Assembly (NCBI GenBank): GCA_963922205.1
Contig: CAWUHX010000139.1
Span: 434,001-498,000 of the forward strand
Direction of reading: 5' to 3'
DNA from: Romanomermis culicivorax
Taxonomy: Eukaryota; Nematoda; Enoplea; Mermithida; Mermithidae
Length of the DNA: 64,000 bases
Part shown: piece after piece, positions 45,861 through 56,223 of the stretch
Layout: every line of letters starts with the position of its first letter
Position numbering within the stretch: the stretch's first letter is position 1
Made by a program: the position numbers and the translations under genes
The notes under the pieces: model-generated
Database searches by the model: none
What the model saw: only the letters and a program-made list of their open reading frames with translations
What the model was told of the DNA's origin: nothing

Positions 45861-47659
45861 GGGGCCACGACCTTTCCAGGAAAGGAACCATCTCCTTGAG
45901 TTGTAGAAGTGCATGGATTTCCATCAGACCAATGATCTCAACAGTGAGATCCAACATATAACATTTGGATAAACAATATAGTCCAATAATTTGCACATAC
46001 AATATTTTGTACTCATTGGAAGAAAATTTCCCCTGGCTGCAATGCATTTTCTGCAAGAAATGGTACCACTGTTAGGGTTTAATAATTGTGACTGAAAAAG
46101 ATGATCATAAAAAATGACAGTGCACCCTTGGAAATGCCTAAATGGCAAAGAAAATATTGAAAAAAAACGTTGATTTACTGAATTATGCAATGAAAAAAGA
46201 CAGAACTGTAGGCATACAAAGAAATCAATAAAATTTGGATGTGGAGGCACAAATGCCAAATTTGAACAAAGTTTTGATTAACTAAAAATAGATTACTCAG
46301 CTTAATGTAGTGAAACCTCCATAGGTGAAAAGTCCCACTATGGTAGGCCAAATGATCTATATGGTAAACTAATTAACCACAATCAAACTCCTACAATTTT
46401 GGTGCTCAAAAGCATTTTTTTGTCTCAAATAAAATTATGGCCTTCCAAATGTTTTCCAAGTTGCAAATTTTTCAGGAGTCAACATAGGTTAAAGTGAGTG
46501 ATAGCATCAACTTGGATATAGAGTCTTCACTTTTAAATAGCTTGGTGAAACATCTGCCTCAGCCTGCATAAATTGCAATAGTTCATGTAACAGAAAACAG
46601 GCAATAAACCCCACTCAATGGTCTGATCACTGGAGCTACAGCTAGAAGATTTTTTACTGTAATGGTTGGAGCTGAATTTTGTGGTAGATTATATGGCACC
46701 AATCCCTCCAATTTTAAGCACTTTCACATTTCATATATGTTTAAATCAATACTAGTACAGTCACAGTACTATCTACACTTTGTTCTTCAAACTTGTCATG
46801 GACTTGAAAAACGTTGATGTCAGCATTGAAATCTTGAGGTGAGTTTTTGACAGCAAGTGTCCAGGCAAAGCAGATTGCAGCTAAGGAGCAGGATGGAAAC
46901 AGTTTTAGGTGAGCACTATCAGTCAATGGTCAATGCTGATGGTAGGGATCCAGCCGATGATTTGCTGAAACCAGTGTGAGCCTCTGAATCAATGCAGGGT
47001 ATGTTCCTGCATGGTGTAGGTCATGCAGCTTTTTGTCTAGTCTCCAGCAACTTCCTGACTGGTCAGAGGCCCGGTGAGTTCCTTGAACTAGAAGACCTCT
47101 GTTTGCTTGACCTAGAAGACCTCTGGAAAGCGAAAAAGTTGCTGTTCATAACACCTAAAGGTCTGGTTCCAATGAGTGAATATGGTTAGGAACATACAAC
47201 TAATTTGGGGTGAATCATGTCCTCATTGATCCTAAAATTGAATGGGTTTTTCTCACCCCTTTTTCAGCATCCAAACCACAATTTTAAACTTATTGGCATT
47301 GGCATTAGAATAATTGATACCCCCTGGGTATGACGTTTTGCTGCAGGCGATTTTGTCACTGCCACTATCCAAATCAAACTGAAAGGAGTTGACAGTTATT
47401 GACAACATTTGATCTATTTGCTAAAAGTATTGATAAATTCTTTTCCCACAGAAATTAAGGAAGTAGGTAGGAAAGTGAGAATGGCTTTTTTAAGGTGAAA
47501 TTTCAATCAGCTAAAGAAAAGGATCAAGAAATAATTGTGGACAAAATTCTGAGTGAAACAAATGAGATTAAGAAAGTAGACTTAGTTCATGGGTTCTGTA
47601 GACAACAATAATTATTTTATTGAAACTTCAGCAGAATCATATCATACACATTTAAGCAC
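45861..47659. other. Stretch without a recognised gene
   Basis: Short frames only, for example 46741-46926 and 46992-47189, without motif support. A tandem CTAGAAGACCTCTG element occurs near 47089 and 47111. Confidence 0.35.
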
Positions 47660-47765
47660 AATTACTTTCTGGTTTTGTTGGATCAATGCATGATGCAAAG
47701 TTTGTAGTCAATTCCTGTCATTTTAACACATTGGGTAATGACACTTCAGTCCATAGTCCAAATAA
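47660..47765 (+). pseudogene. Possible DDE transposase scrap
   Basis: One plus-strand frame reads GFVGSMHDAKFVVNSCHF, resembling the block following the first catalytic Asp in PIF/Harbinger-type transposases (small residues, then HDA, then a Ser). It is too short to classify, and its flanks have no further motif. Confidence 0.2.
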
Positions 47766-48072
47766 ACAGAGGGTAGTGAGAAATGATAGAAATTGAAACA
47801 TTTTAGCAAAAAATGCAGCTTTTTTAGAATCTTGAAGATGCTTCTTTATAGCTACCATCATAGTCCCAATACATGTTTTTGGCTGCCCATCAAGTGGTAC
47901 AACAAACATATGTGCTAACATCTCGAAACTGTAGCAAATGCAGGTGGTGATTACAGAGTTTTCTTCTATCATTCTAGTTGATTGACTGACCAAGACAGAA
48001 TTTCACTGCTGGTATGCAAAAAGATATGTGTTATGGCTAGGAAATTGAAAACAGGCTTTTCAATTTTGACAT

Positions 48073-48962
48073 TGTAACGACCAGATTTCTGTGAGGTACT
48101 TTACTTGGACCAATCGGTCGATACGGCGGGGTAAATAACGGGACGGGGGCGCGGGCGTACGATTACAACACAACAACGGGTAATCGACGGTCGCTTGAAC
48201 GTCGACAAAATAAAATGGGGGCGGCGCGGTTGCTTGCAAATAACAAAATACACGACACGGTTTAATTGCTTTCGAAGATGGTTGCTTGCAAATGCGGGCG
48301 CGGGGGCAAAATAAAAACGATACAAGAATAAGAATGAAAAAAATCATGCTTTGCTTTTTCTTTTATACGGCGATTTTGGCCACTCCCTGGGCGCTGCGGG
48401 AGGTCGAGCTTCTGTCCATTTTCTTCCGCCAATCGTCGTTTCTGGCTACGCTTTTTATGCTTTCTTAATAACGCCTCTCTAACGCTTTTCTGGTACCGTA
48501 TGCTTTCTGTGCTTCACTTGCTTTCTACGGTGGGCTTGGCCACACCTCTGTGCTTCTGTGCATGCTTCCTGTATCGGTTTCTCTGTATACACATGTTTTG
48601 TGGGGCCGCCGCTACTGTTACACTTGAGACTACTGTACAGCGGGGCTTCTACGTATTTTACTGTGTGCAGGTGTTGTTTACGATTTTTACGGGGGATTAC
48701 GGTAGCTGTGGAATGTGTAGTTTAGTGTGGGTTCTAGGGGAACAGCTGCCGTTTGTGCAAATTAATTAGGGCATCTTAATTGGGCTACCGGGGTGTGAAC
48801 GGATCAAAATAAAGTACTTCACGTAATTTTGTAGGAATGTTTGGGTGTGAATCCCAGACATCCTTGAGACGATAAAATGTGAAAATAAAATAATATCTAA
48901 TAAATGTCTATTACATACAGTATGCTACATATTTACAGTACTGCTTTAGCAGGTACGTTACA
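48073..48962 (-). repeat. 3' LTR of copy H
   Basis: 890 bp, begins TGTAACGACC and ends GGTACGTTACA (plus-strand reading), with a 7 bp perfect terminal inverted repeat. In the element's orientation it has a TATAAAAG box (48367-48360) and an ATTAAA polyadenylation-like signal (48266-48261). Ten of the eleven differences from the other LTR are transitions. Confidence 0.95.
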
Positions 48963-48978
48963 TTTCCCTCCTTCCGGA
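48963..48978 (-). promoter_or_regulatory. Polypurine tract of copy H
   Basis: On the minus strand the 16 bases directly before the 3' LTR read TCCGGAAGGAGGGAAA, nearly all purine, and abut TGTAACG. This is the expected plus-strand primer of reverse transcription. A similar AAGGAGGGGAA precedes the putative LTR of copy I at 62204. Confidence 0.8.
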
Positions 48979-48993
48979 GTTGAACGTCCTCGT

Positions 48994-51900
48994 TCAAGGC
49001 TTTCGAGGTTGAGGAGGGGTGGGGGTAGATTCGTTAGCTGCTTTCCGAGGGTAGAAAGGGGTTGTTTCGTTTACATGCACCGTAAATGTAATATTCTTAT
49101 GGGGGTGTTTGAGTGTAACGTTAGGGTACATGAAATTTGTAACTGTATAGGGCCCGCTCTGGCGAGGGAGGAATTTGGGAGTCAGCCCTTGTTTACACGA
49201 ATGATTTTTGTAGAGAATAAGATCACCTGCCTTGTAATCTATGTTTTGAGCATGCTTGTTATACTGACGGGTGTAGTGGGCTTGGGCTTTTTGCAAACTT
49301 TTCTGCACGGTTGAGAGCGCTTCTGAGAAATGCGATTTTACACGAAGGGCGTAATCGTCTAAATCAACCATGTAGGACGTGGGGAAAAAGTTTAAGGCTG
49401 CGTCTGACGGCAGATTAGCTTGCCTACCGTGAAGTAATTCAAATGGGGGATACGAAGTGCTATCATTTTTATGAATGTTGATCGAAAAAACAGCATACGG
49501 GAGATAAGTATCCCAATCAGTGTGATTTGAATTGATGTACATGCGGATACGGGTGGCTAGGGTTTGGTTGCAACGCTTAACTTCTCCATTGGCAATGGGA
49601 TGGTATGGGGTAGTATGAATTTTCTGAGTATTGCATAAACTGGTGATCCGTGAGAAAAGATCAGATACGAAATCGGTGCCACGATCACAATGGATGATTT
49701 TTGGGGACCCATGACGACAAACAATTTTGGTTACGAATAACTTGGCAATAGTGGCTGCGGTGATGTCAGGGGTCGGGAATGCCTCTACATACTTTGTGAA
49801 ATAATCGATGAAAACGACAATGAATCGGTTGCCGTCTTCAGTGAGGGGTAACGGTCCCATGCAATCAACACCAACTCTATCAAAGGGGCCAGTCGGCTGA
49901 ATTGGTACCAGGTTTGCATGCACTTTGTGTCTAAGAGCTTTCTGTGTCTGGCATGGGTGGCAAGTTTTGCAGTAACGTTTGATATCATGGCTCATCTGGG
50001 GCAAAAAGTATTTTTGTCTGAGCAAGTGTAAAGTTTTCCGGGCCGCAAAATGACCTGTGAATTTGCTGTCATGATGTGAGGCGATGAGATGCTGGACTTG
50101 CGACTTGGGAATGTATAGTTTTGCCTGTTTGTCGACTATACGGAAGAGAATGTTTTGATGCACTGCGAATTTGATCAGGGTAAGGGGGTGTTTTTGGGCG
50201 ATTTTTGCTAAGATACTTTTGACAGTTGGGTCAGTGCGTTGGAGTTCGGCAAAATTTTTCTGTTGCTCTTCTTGTTCAGTTGCTTCGGCTTCCAAAACTG
50301 AATTGATAGTTGATATTTCGGGGCGGGTTTCTAATTGCTCAATATCAAAGGATTGCTTTGCTGTCTGTGAGGGGAATCGAGAAACTGCATCTGCATTGCG
50401 GTTAGCAGTGCCTTTCTTAGGTCGAATGTCGAGTTGAATACCAGAGAGGGCTAATCCCCAACGGGCAATGCGAGGGGACGGGTTTTCCTTTTGTAAGACT
50501 GCCTGAACTGCTGTGTGGTCAGTGTGTACAATGACATGTTGCTGGAAAAGATAGGGGCGGAAATACTTGACAAATTCGACTACTGCAAGGGTTTCCAATT
50601 CAGTGATCGGATAGTTGCGTTCTGCGGGCTTCAATGTGCAGCTCCCAAAGGCAATGGGGCGATCCTGACCTTTACTATCGAGCTGACTGAGAATGGCGCC
50701 GATTCCGAGTTTTGAGGCGTCAGTTTGCAGAATAAACGGTTTTGTGAAATCTGGGTGCTGCAGTATTGGGGCCTGAATGAGTAATTCTTTTAGCTTAGTG
50801 AATGCATTTTGCTGTTTGGGGCCCCAGGAAAATTCGGAATTCTTTTTGAGTAGCGATGTGAGTGGGCTAGAAACTTGAGAGCAATTTGGGATGAATCTGC
50901 GATAATATGAGGGTAGGCCAAGGAATGACTTAACTTCTTTTGAGGTTTTGGGTGTGGGTATGTCATAGATGGCCTGTACCTTATGGGGATCTGGTGAAAT
51001 GCCTTGCTGAGAAATGACGTGGCCTAAGTATTGGACTTGGGGCTGGCAGAATTTGCATTTTTGTATGTTTAGCTTGAGGCCTGCTTGTGAGAATCGGGCA
51101 AGAATAGTGTCTAAACGTTCCAGCATTTGGGCATGGGAGTCTGCGAATACTAAAACATCGTCGAGATATACAAGGCATGTGTTCCATTGCAGACCCGAAA
51201 GAATAACATCCATTAACCTTTGGAATGTGGCTGGGGCATTGGTGAGTCCATTGGGGAGGTAATTGAATTGATACTGGCCGGCTGAGCAATTAAAGGCCGT
51301 TTTTTCTCTGTCTGCTTGTGCTATGGGAATGGAATAGTATGCATTCGATTGGTCAAGGGACGTAAAATATTTCATTCCCCGGAGGGTGTCTAGAATTTCG
51401 TCTATACGGGGCAAGGGGTAGGTATCTTTTTTGGTGACTTTGTTGAGGCCTCTAAAATCAATGCATAAACGATGGCCTCCATCTTTTTTGGGGACTAGAA
51501 CTGTATTGGTACACCATGGAGAATTGCTTTGGCTTATGACACCTGCTGCTGCGAGTTGCTCAACTTCTGCTTGTATGATTTGCTTTTCTTTTGGGGAAGT
51601 CCGATAAAGTTGTCTACGTACGGGTTGGGAGCCATTGGTGTCAATTGTATGCGAAACGAGGGTGGTTCTACCTACATCCATTTTGGATTTAGCATATAAT
51701 GTAGGGTACTTCGATAGGGCGCGTAGGATTTGCATTTTCTCGGTTTCTGTGAGGTCACTGGAGGTCAAATTGACGTTTTCTTTTAACCATGTGAATGTAT
51801 CAAAACGGTTGGGCTGGTTTTGCGTTGAAGGGGTTAGATTAGCGGGAGCATTTTGTTTTGGGATGTAACATGAGACTGTACCAATGCATGTTCCAGGATA

Positions 51901-52464
51901 AAGAATTTGGGCTGTTTCTTGTGTGTTTAAGACGGATATGCGTATGCGACTGTTTTGATTTTCAGAGATGCAAGCTGCGAAATGGACTTTAGAGTTCTGT
52001 TTGGGTTTCGGGGTGAATTCAAGCTGTTTGACCTGTAAGTACGATTTGGGCAAGGGGACAGTAAATTCCGTTACTGTACAGTGTGGTAATTCTAATTTCT
52101 CGTCTAGATAAGTTCCACCACGAGTTGAAAGAGGGCTATATTCTAGGCCATCACAGGGTAGTATAACATTGCCAAATTTGACCTGTGATTTTTGATTGTT
52201 GATAGTGTATTCCGAAAAACGACTGAGAAAGTTTTTGCCTAGAAGGATGTCTGCTGTGCAATCTTTTTGAACATGGACCATGATTGTTTCCTGGATTGTT
52301 TGGGCAGTCACTGTGACAAAAGTGGTCCCTACAAAGTGAATTGGAAGATTATTTGCTGCTTTTGCTTGGACTAGCGGGGGTTTCATGTCTAATTGTAAAA
52401 GTTGCGCGACTCGGGAATCAATGAGTGAGTAAACTGCATCAGTGTCAATCATGCCTTTTGTCAT
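48994..52464 (-). CDS. pol: Pol of copy H: protease, RT, RNase H, integrase
   Basis: 1156 codons from the first ATG; the frame is open upstream to the UGA at 52581, so the real N-terminus is probably 38 residues earlier or in a readthrough product. Domains: protease (1-110) with MIDTDAVYSLID, where the family has DTG, so residue 9 is Asp instead of Gly, followed by ILLGKNFL; RT (about 300-480) with TSLDQSNAYYSI (D371) and YLDD (433-436), intact; RNase H (about 575-695) with D582, E622, D649, D692, intact; integrase with zinc residues (H798, H805, C832, C835) and D867, D927, but Lys at 963, exactly 36 residues after D927 where the catalytic Glu belongs; GPY motif at 1104-1106; no chromodomain. 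It would copy and insert the element's DNA. RT and RNase H look competent; protease and integrase do not. Confidence 0.93.
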   Translation of the reverse strand: MTKGMIDTDAVYSLIDSRVAQLLQLDMKPPLVQAKAANNLPIHFVGTTFVTVTAQTIQETIMVHVQKDCTADILLGKNFLSRFSEYTINNQKSQVKFGNVILPCDGLEYSPLSTRGGTYLDEKLELPHCTVTEFTVPLPKSYLQVKQLEFTPKPKQNSKVHFAACISENQNSRIRISVLNTQETAQILYPGTCIGTVSCYIPKQNAPANLTPSTQNQPNRFDTFTWLKENVNLTSSDLTETEKMQILRALSKYPTLYAKSKMDVGRTTLVSHTIDTNGSQPVRRQLYRTSPKEKQIIQAEVEQLAAAGVISQSNSPWCTNTVLVPKKDGGHRLCIDFRGLNKVTKKDTYPLPRIDEILDTLRGMKYFTSLDQSNAYYSIPIAQADREKTAFNCSAGQYQFNYLPNGLTNAPATFQRLMDVILSGLQWNTCLVYLDDVLVFADSHAQMLERLDTILARFSQAGLKLNIQKCKFCQPQVQYLGHVISQQGISPDPHKVQAIYDIPTPKTSKEVKSFLGLPSYYRRFIPNCSQVSSPLTSLLKKNSEFSWGPKQQNAFTKLKELLIQAPILQHPDFTKPFILQTDASKLGIGAILSQLDSKGQDRPIAFGSCTLKPAERNYPITELETLAVVEFVKYFRPYLFQQHVIVHTDHTAVQAVLQKENPSPRIARWGLALSGIQLDIRPKKGTANRNADAVSRFPSQTAKQSFDIEQLETRPEISTINSVLEAEATEQEEQQKNFAELQRTDPTVKSILAKIAQKHPLTLIKFAVHQNILFRIVDKQAKLYIPKSQVQHLIASHHDSKFTGHFAARKTLHLLRQKYFLPQMSHDIKRYCKTCHPCQTQKALRHKVHANLVPIQPTGPFDRVGVDCMGPLPLTEDGNRFIVVFIDYFTKYVEAFPTPDITAATIAKLFVTKIVCRHGSPKIIHCDRGTDFVSDLFSRITSLCNTQKIHTTPYHPIANGEVKRCNQTLATRIRMYINSNHTDWDTYLPYAVFSINIHKNDSTSYPPFELLHGRQANLPSDAALNFFPTSYMVDLDDYALRVKSHFSEALSTVQKSLQKAQAHYTRQYNKHAQNIDYKAGDLILYKNHSCKQGLTPKFLPRQSGPYTVTNFMYPNVTLKHPHKNITFTVHVNETTPFYPRKAANESTPTPPQPRKP

Positions 52465-52578
52465 TAATTTGCCGTTAAGTGTGATTGGAATATGAGGGGT
52501 ATGTTTCTCAGGTACATTTTGGGGTGGCTTATTTGATGCAGATTGGTGAATTTGATTAATGAGTTCGATTGCAGGAGT

Positions 52579-52581
52579 TCA
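52579..52581 (-). other. In-phase UGA between Gag-Env and Pol
   Basis: The Gag-Env frame ends DIDTP then UGA. The following 38 codons to the first ATG of pol are open in the same phase (114 bases, no other stop), starting TPAIELINQ. Context on the coding strand is CCC UGA ACU. Pol could therefore be made by stop-codon readthrough, a known route in gammaretroviruses (there UAG). It may also be a recent nonsense change. Confidence 0.75.
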
Positions 52582-54474
52582 GGGGGTATCAATATCGACA
52601 AGGACGTATTTCTGCTGTGTTTGTGCCCCACGACGATTAGCTAATTCTAAGAGAGCATGGCCGAATGATGGGGGAATGGTCTCATGTAAATGTCTGTTGT
52701 TTGATGGTATTTCGTATGCATGTTCGGTTGTGGCATGATGCTTTGGAGAGGGGAAATATTTTCGAAGAACGAGAAACGAATAAATGATGCCTGCAATAAC
52801 TACAGTAATAATGGCGAGATTGATAATGATTTGCAGGGGTCCTTTGAGTAAATTGTTTAAGCCGTCCGTGAGACTTTGGGTGGTACCGGTTATTACATGT
52901 TCTATGCCTTGACCAGCGCCAGAGAGTGTATCTCCGAGTGCTTGACCAGTGCCTGAGATCATGTTGTAAACTGTATCGGAATTGAGAGACATTTGGGCGG
53001 TGTAATTGACGAGTTTTTTGACAATGAATTCGAGTGTGTGAGTTTTGTAAATGTATTGTTTCAAAAAGAGTAAGTTGGTTGAAATAGTTGCAAGTTGATC
53101 ATGAAAAATGGCGGGTGTGTTAAAATGGAAAAGGGAGAAATTTTGGTTCCAGACGATTTCTAAAGGTAAATTTGTGACATGCGGGGATCCTGTTTCACTG
53201 ACCCATGTATTATTCTGTTTGTAAAGGGCTACATGCATGTGATGGCAGTCAATGGTTTGTGAAAAAGGGGTCAAATCGTTGCCTCCTGGGTTTGAAAACA
53301 TGAGTTCCGTTCCTACGAGAATGGGTAAAAGTTTGTAGCATGTTTGGTTGATTTTGTGGTTGTAAAAGACTTTGGATGCGTTTACCTGCTTGCAGGGCCA
53401 GACTGTGAGGGGTTCTCCTGTGAATTCCGCTGTTATGTCTGTTCGCTGTAGGAATGCACGTGCTCCAAGGGTTGCATCAAGACGTAAAATTTGCCATATG
53501 AGATCAAGGTGACGCTGTGCCTGTCTGCATAATTCATTCCATACATTTTTGAAATTTTGAATTTCGAATTCCTGTATTTTGTCTGCTAGATAATTTAGTT
53601 TTGCATTAATGGGTTCAAAATCATCAAAATCGTATAATGTAGTATGAGTTTCGTTGGTTTTTGGGGTTAAAAATGCGTTACGATGTGGGGTGCTTTTGTC
53701 TAATTGTACGATAATGCCTTGTTCGGTTAGAATGCTATCTTGGATTTCTGGGCAATTGGGGTTCGAAAAAACTGTATTTTTAACCGAGAATGCACCTTGT
53801 AGTTCTTCTATTATCATGTGTGTTTGCGTGAGTTTGATGGGATGTGTATTTTTGTATTCGAAAGGGCATAAGTTTTCAAATGCTGTTTCGTTCCAGATAA
53901 TGGATCCGTCGGCTGTGACACAATGACCTGATGTCGGTTTGCATGACCCTAGGTCGCCTAATGTACCTGTCATAGATTTTCCATTCCAAGATGCTATTTG
54001 TCCTATTTCTATGATGATGTTAGTGACCGAGGTACAATGGTCTGTACAACACCATGTGTATTCTACGCTTAGGGAGTTATTTGTTGACCAAAATCCTGGT
54101 TGGGTTTCGTATAATTTTTGACCGTTGTGTTCTTTGTCTATAACCATTGCCTTACAAACATGTTGGGTTAGATTTTGCATTTCGGTTTGGTCGAAGACAA
54201 TACCTTTTGATCCAAAAAATCCTGTATTAGTACAAATTTTGCGTTTGCGAACACTGCATTTGTATGCGTCTGTAATGTGGGGCTTAGTGGAGGGGATATA
54301 GATTTTTCCGAATGTTTGTACGGGTTTGTCTACTGTGGAAGGGGGCATGCATGATACAAGTTTTGGTATGCTGACTGAGTGACCGCTCAATGAAGTTCCA
54401 CACATCTGAAATTGGGCACTACACGATGTGGGGATTATTATACATAAAAATAAACAATACAATGGCCAATGTAG
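52579..54474 (-). other. Env-like domain within the Gag-Env frame
   Basis: This is the membrane glycoprotein-like part (residues 584-1214). Conserved blocks recur in copies A, C and D: SGHSVSIPK, YKCSVRKRKIC with GFFGSKG, YTWCC, TLGDLGSC, AKLNYLADKI, RHLDLIWQIL, EFTGEPLTVWPC, CYKLLP, IDCHHMHV, AIFHDQLA, a Gly-rich segment, an anchor and LLELANRR. Conservation of Cys-containing blocks across decayed copies indicates it was under selection as a protein. A receptor-binding or fusion role is inferred from layout only. Confidence 0.75.
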
Positions 54475-56223
54475 TGTTTTAGTGGAGGCGGCGGGGTACT
54501 GTGTTTTTTCGCTCTGCTCGATTTGGCGTGGCGGTTTTTGGTGTTGTCGTTTTGCGGTTTTGCGCTGGGGGGGTGGCCGGTTTGAAATCTGAACATTCTG
54601 TAAAACTTTAGAAGTTGAATTATGGGATGGGGTTTGGACTTGCTTACTTGCGGGGGTCGGTAGCAATGTTTGGCGGGGGCGGAATTGGTAGGGTTCGGGG
54701 GTCAGGCCGTGTAAGAGGGACAATAAGTTGCGACCTGTTTTCGACGGGGTTTCGGGGGTGGTGGGCGGCGTTGTGTCTTGCTTTCGGGGGATCTTGTAGC
54801 CTACGGGGATGGTGGGCCGCGATTTTTCGATTTTTGCGGCTTCAGGCGTGGGGGGTGGGGACATGGCGCACCAATCGGGTACGTCCAGATCAAGGACGTA
54901 TTCGTCACTACGGCGGTGGGTGTTGGGCATGATAGTTCCTAAAGTAGTCTGAGGGCCGTTAGTTATGGCGGGTAATTTTGAGTAAAATGCGGGGTCATCA
55001 ATGTCCATGAGGGGTTGGGGTTGCCTGTACTCAATGCAAGTTTGAATATTACGACTCTGCTGATTCGGGCAATACCTGCTTGTATGACCTCTCTGCTTGC
55101 ATATAAAACACTGAAAATTGGAGTAGGGTTTTGAAGGGCAGTTATCTGATCTATGTCCTGTTTGGGAGCAGTGGATGCATGGGCTTTTACAATCACGCGT
55201 ACTGTGATTATTACGGAAACAGATTTCACATGATTTTCGGGTGCCTACTGATTTACAATTACGAGCTACGTGTCCTATTTGTCCACACTGGAAGCATGTG
55301 GGTTGCCTGGGGGTGGTATTGTTCCTGTAAGCATTATTCCTGCTGAAAGTGTTGTTACTGAAATTGTTGTAGCTACTTTGTTGTGGGGGTTGAGGTTTTT
55401 GTTTGATCTGCAACTGTAAATCTTTTACTTGTTGTTCTAACTGATGCAAAAGATCCTGTTGGTCTGTGTTTTTGGTGAGGGAAAAGATGGGTTCGGGTTT
55501 TGGGGGTATGAAGGGAAGGGCGTTAGACTTTAACTCATTTCTAAGAATTTGCTGTTCAATGTAAGCTGCTTTGTCTGACATTTCTTTTAGAGTTGCGAAC
55601 CTTCTATACTTGATTGCTTCCCTGATTTCGTTTTGCATGCCTTCTACAAAGAGGGGTTTTATGATCATTTCTCGTGCGTCTGTGTTAAAGTTAGGGTAGG
55701 CGAGGGTTGCGAGATGTTCTAGATCAAATAAGAATTCTGTTACTGTTTCTGATCGCTTTTGTTTTCTTTCGCGTAGGAATTGTTGATGTAGCTCATTATC
55801 TCTATTGTTTGGGAAAAATGCCTGTAATGCGACTTTATACTGTTCGTATGTGTGGGGAGGGTTTTCGGAATTTGCTAAACTTTTGAACTTTGCTAACGCG
55901 GCTCCTCCTAAATGAATTTCTAAACATGCCAACTTTAACTGTACGTCTGTATCTTTCATGCCTTGGAGTGCCATGAATTGTTCTAATCTTTTGTTCCATT
56001 CACCAAAATGTTGGGTCACGCCGCCCGTGAATACTGTAGGTTTCGCGTAGAAATTGTTTGCCATGTTATTACGAATGTTTGCTGTTCTTAGATCGTCTAT
56101 TAGGGTAGGGTTTACTGTATTCTGATTCAATTGTGTGCGTAGGGTACGTAAATGTTCTGAAAATAAATCGTTTATCTGTTCTCTAACGATTTCTCCTAAA
56201 TGATCTTGCGTTTGGTGGGTCAT
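52579..56223 (-). CDS. gag-env: Gag-linker-Env-like fusion protein of copy H
   Basis: 1214 codons. Residues 1-235: helical capsid-like Gag (FMALQGMKDTDVQLKLACLE, ERKQKRSETVTEF). Residues 310-385: four CCHC knuckles (310-323, 332-345, 349-362, 372-385). 400-580: Pro/Thr/basic linker. 587-603: hydrophobic, signal-like, ending SCSAQ. 604-1130: ectodomain with many Cys and about nine N-x-S/T sites. 1080-1128: Gly-rich repeats (GTGQALGDTLSGAGQGI). 1130-1152: membrane segment. 1153-1214: cytoplasmic tail with LLELANRR. The glycoprotein part is Env-like by layout; the Gly-rich pre-membrane region recalls class III fusion proteins, but this is inference. The ATG at 56223 is the first in frame, yet the frame is open 111 codons further upstream. 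Fusion of Gag to an Env-like domain ahead of pol is unusual. Confidence 0.9.
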   Translation of the reverse strand: MTHQTQDHLGEIVREQINDLFSEHLRTLRTQLNQNTVNPTLIDDLRTANIRNNMANNFYAKPTVFTGGVTQHFGEWNKRLEQFMALQGMKDTDVQLKLACLEIHLGGAALAKFKSLANSENPPHTYEQYKVALQAFFPNNRDNELHQQFLRERKQKRSETVTEFLFDLEHLATLAYPNFNTDAREMIIKPLFVEGMQNEIREAIKYRRFATLKEMSDKAAYIEQQILRNELKSNALPFIPPKPEPIFSLTKNTDQQDLLHQLEQQVKDLQLQIKQKPQPPQQSSYNNFSNNTFSRNNAYRNNTTPRQPTCFQCGQIGHVARNCKSVGTRKSCEICFRNNHSTRDCKSPCIHCSQTGHRSDNCPSKPYSNFQCFICKQRGHTSRYCPNQQSRNIQTCIEYRQPQPLMDIDDPAFYSKLPAITNGPQTTLGTIMPNTHRRSDEYVLDLDVPDWCAMSPPPTPEAAKIEKSRPTIPVGYKIPRKQDTTPPTTPETPSKTGRNLLSLLHGLTPEPYQFRPRQTLLPTPASKQVQTPSHNSTSKVLQNVQISNRPPPQRKTAKRQHQKPPRQIEQSEKTQYPAASTKTLHWPLYCLFLCIIIPTSCSAQFQMCGTSLSGHSVSIPKLVSCMPPSTVDKPVQTFGKIYIPSTKPHITDAYKCSVRKRKICTNTGFFGSKGIVFDQTEMQNLTQHVCKAMVIDKEHNGQKLYETQPGFWSTNNSLSVEYTWCCTDHCTSVTNIIIEIGQIASWNGKSMTGTLGDLGSCKPTSGHCVTADGSIIWNETAFENLCPFEYKNTHPIKLTQTHMIIEELQGAFSVKNTVFSNPNCPEIQDSILTEQGIIVQLDKSTPHRNAFLTPKTNETHTTLYDFDDFEPINAKLNYLADKIQEFEIQNFKNVWNELCRQAQRHLDLIWQILRLDATLGARAFLQRTDITAEFTGEPLTVWPCKQVNASKVFYNHKINQTCYKLLPILVGTELMFSNPGGNDLTPFSQTIDCHHMHVALYKQNNTWVSETGSPHVTNLPLEIVWNQNFSLFHFNTPAIFHDQLATISTNLLFLKQYIYKTHTLEFIVKKLVNYTAQMSLNSDTVYNMISGTGQALGDTLSGAGQGIEHVITGTTQSLTDGLNNLLKGPLQIIINLAIITVVIAGIIYSFLVLRKYFPSPKHHATTEHAYEIPSNNRHLHETIPPSFGHALLELANRRGAQTQQKYVLVDIDTP

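Noticed and set aside
48500..48769. 89-codon plus-strand frame, repeated at 56894-57163
   Set aside because: It lies inside both LTRs on the strand opposite to transcription. Its duplication only reflects the LTR pair.
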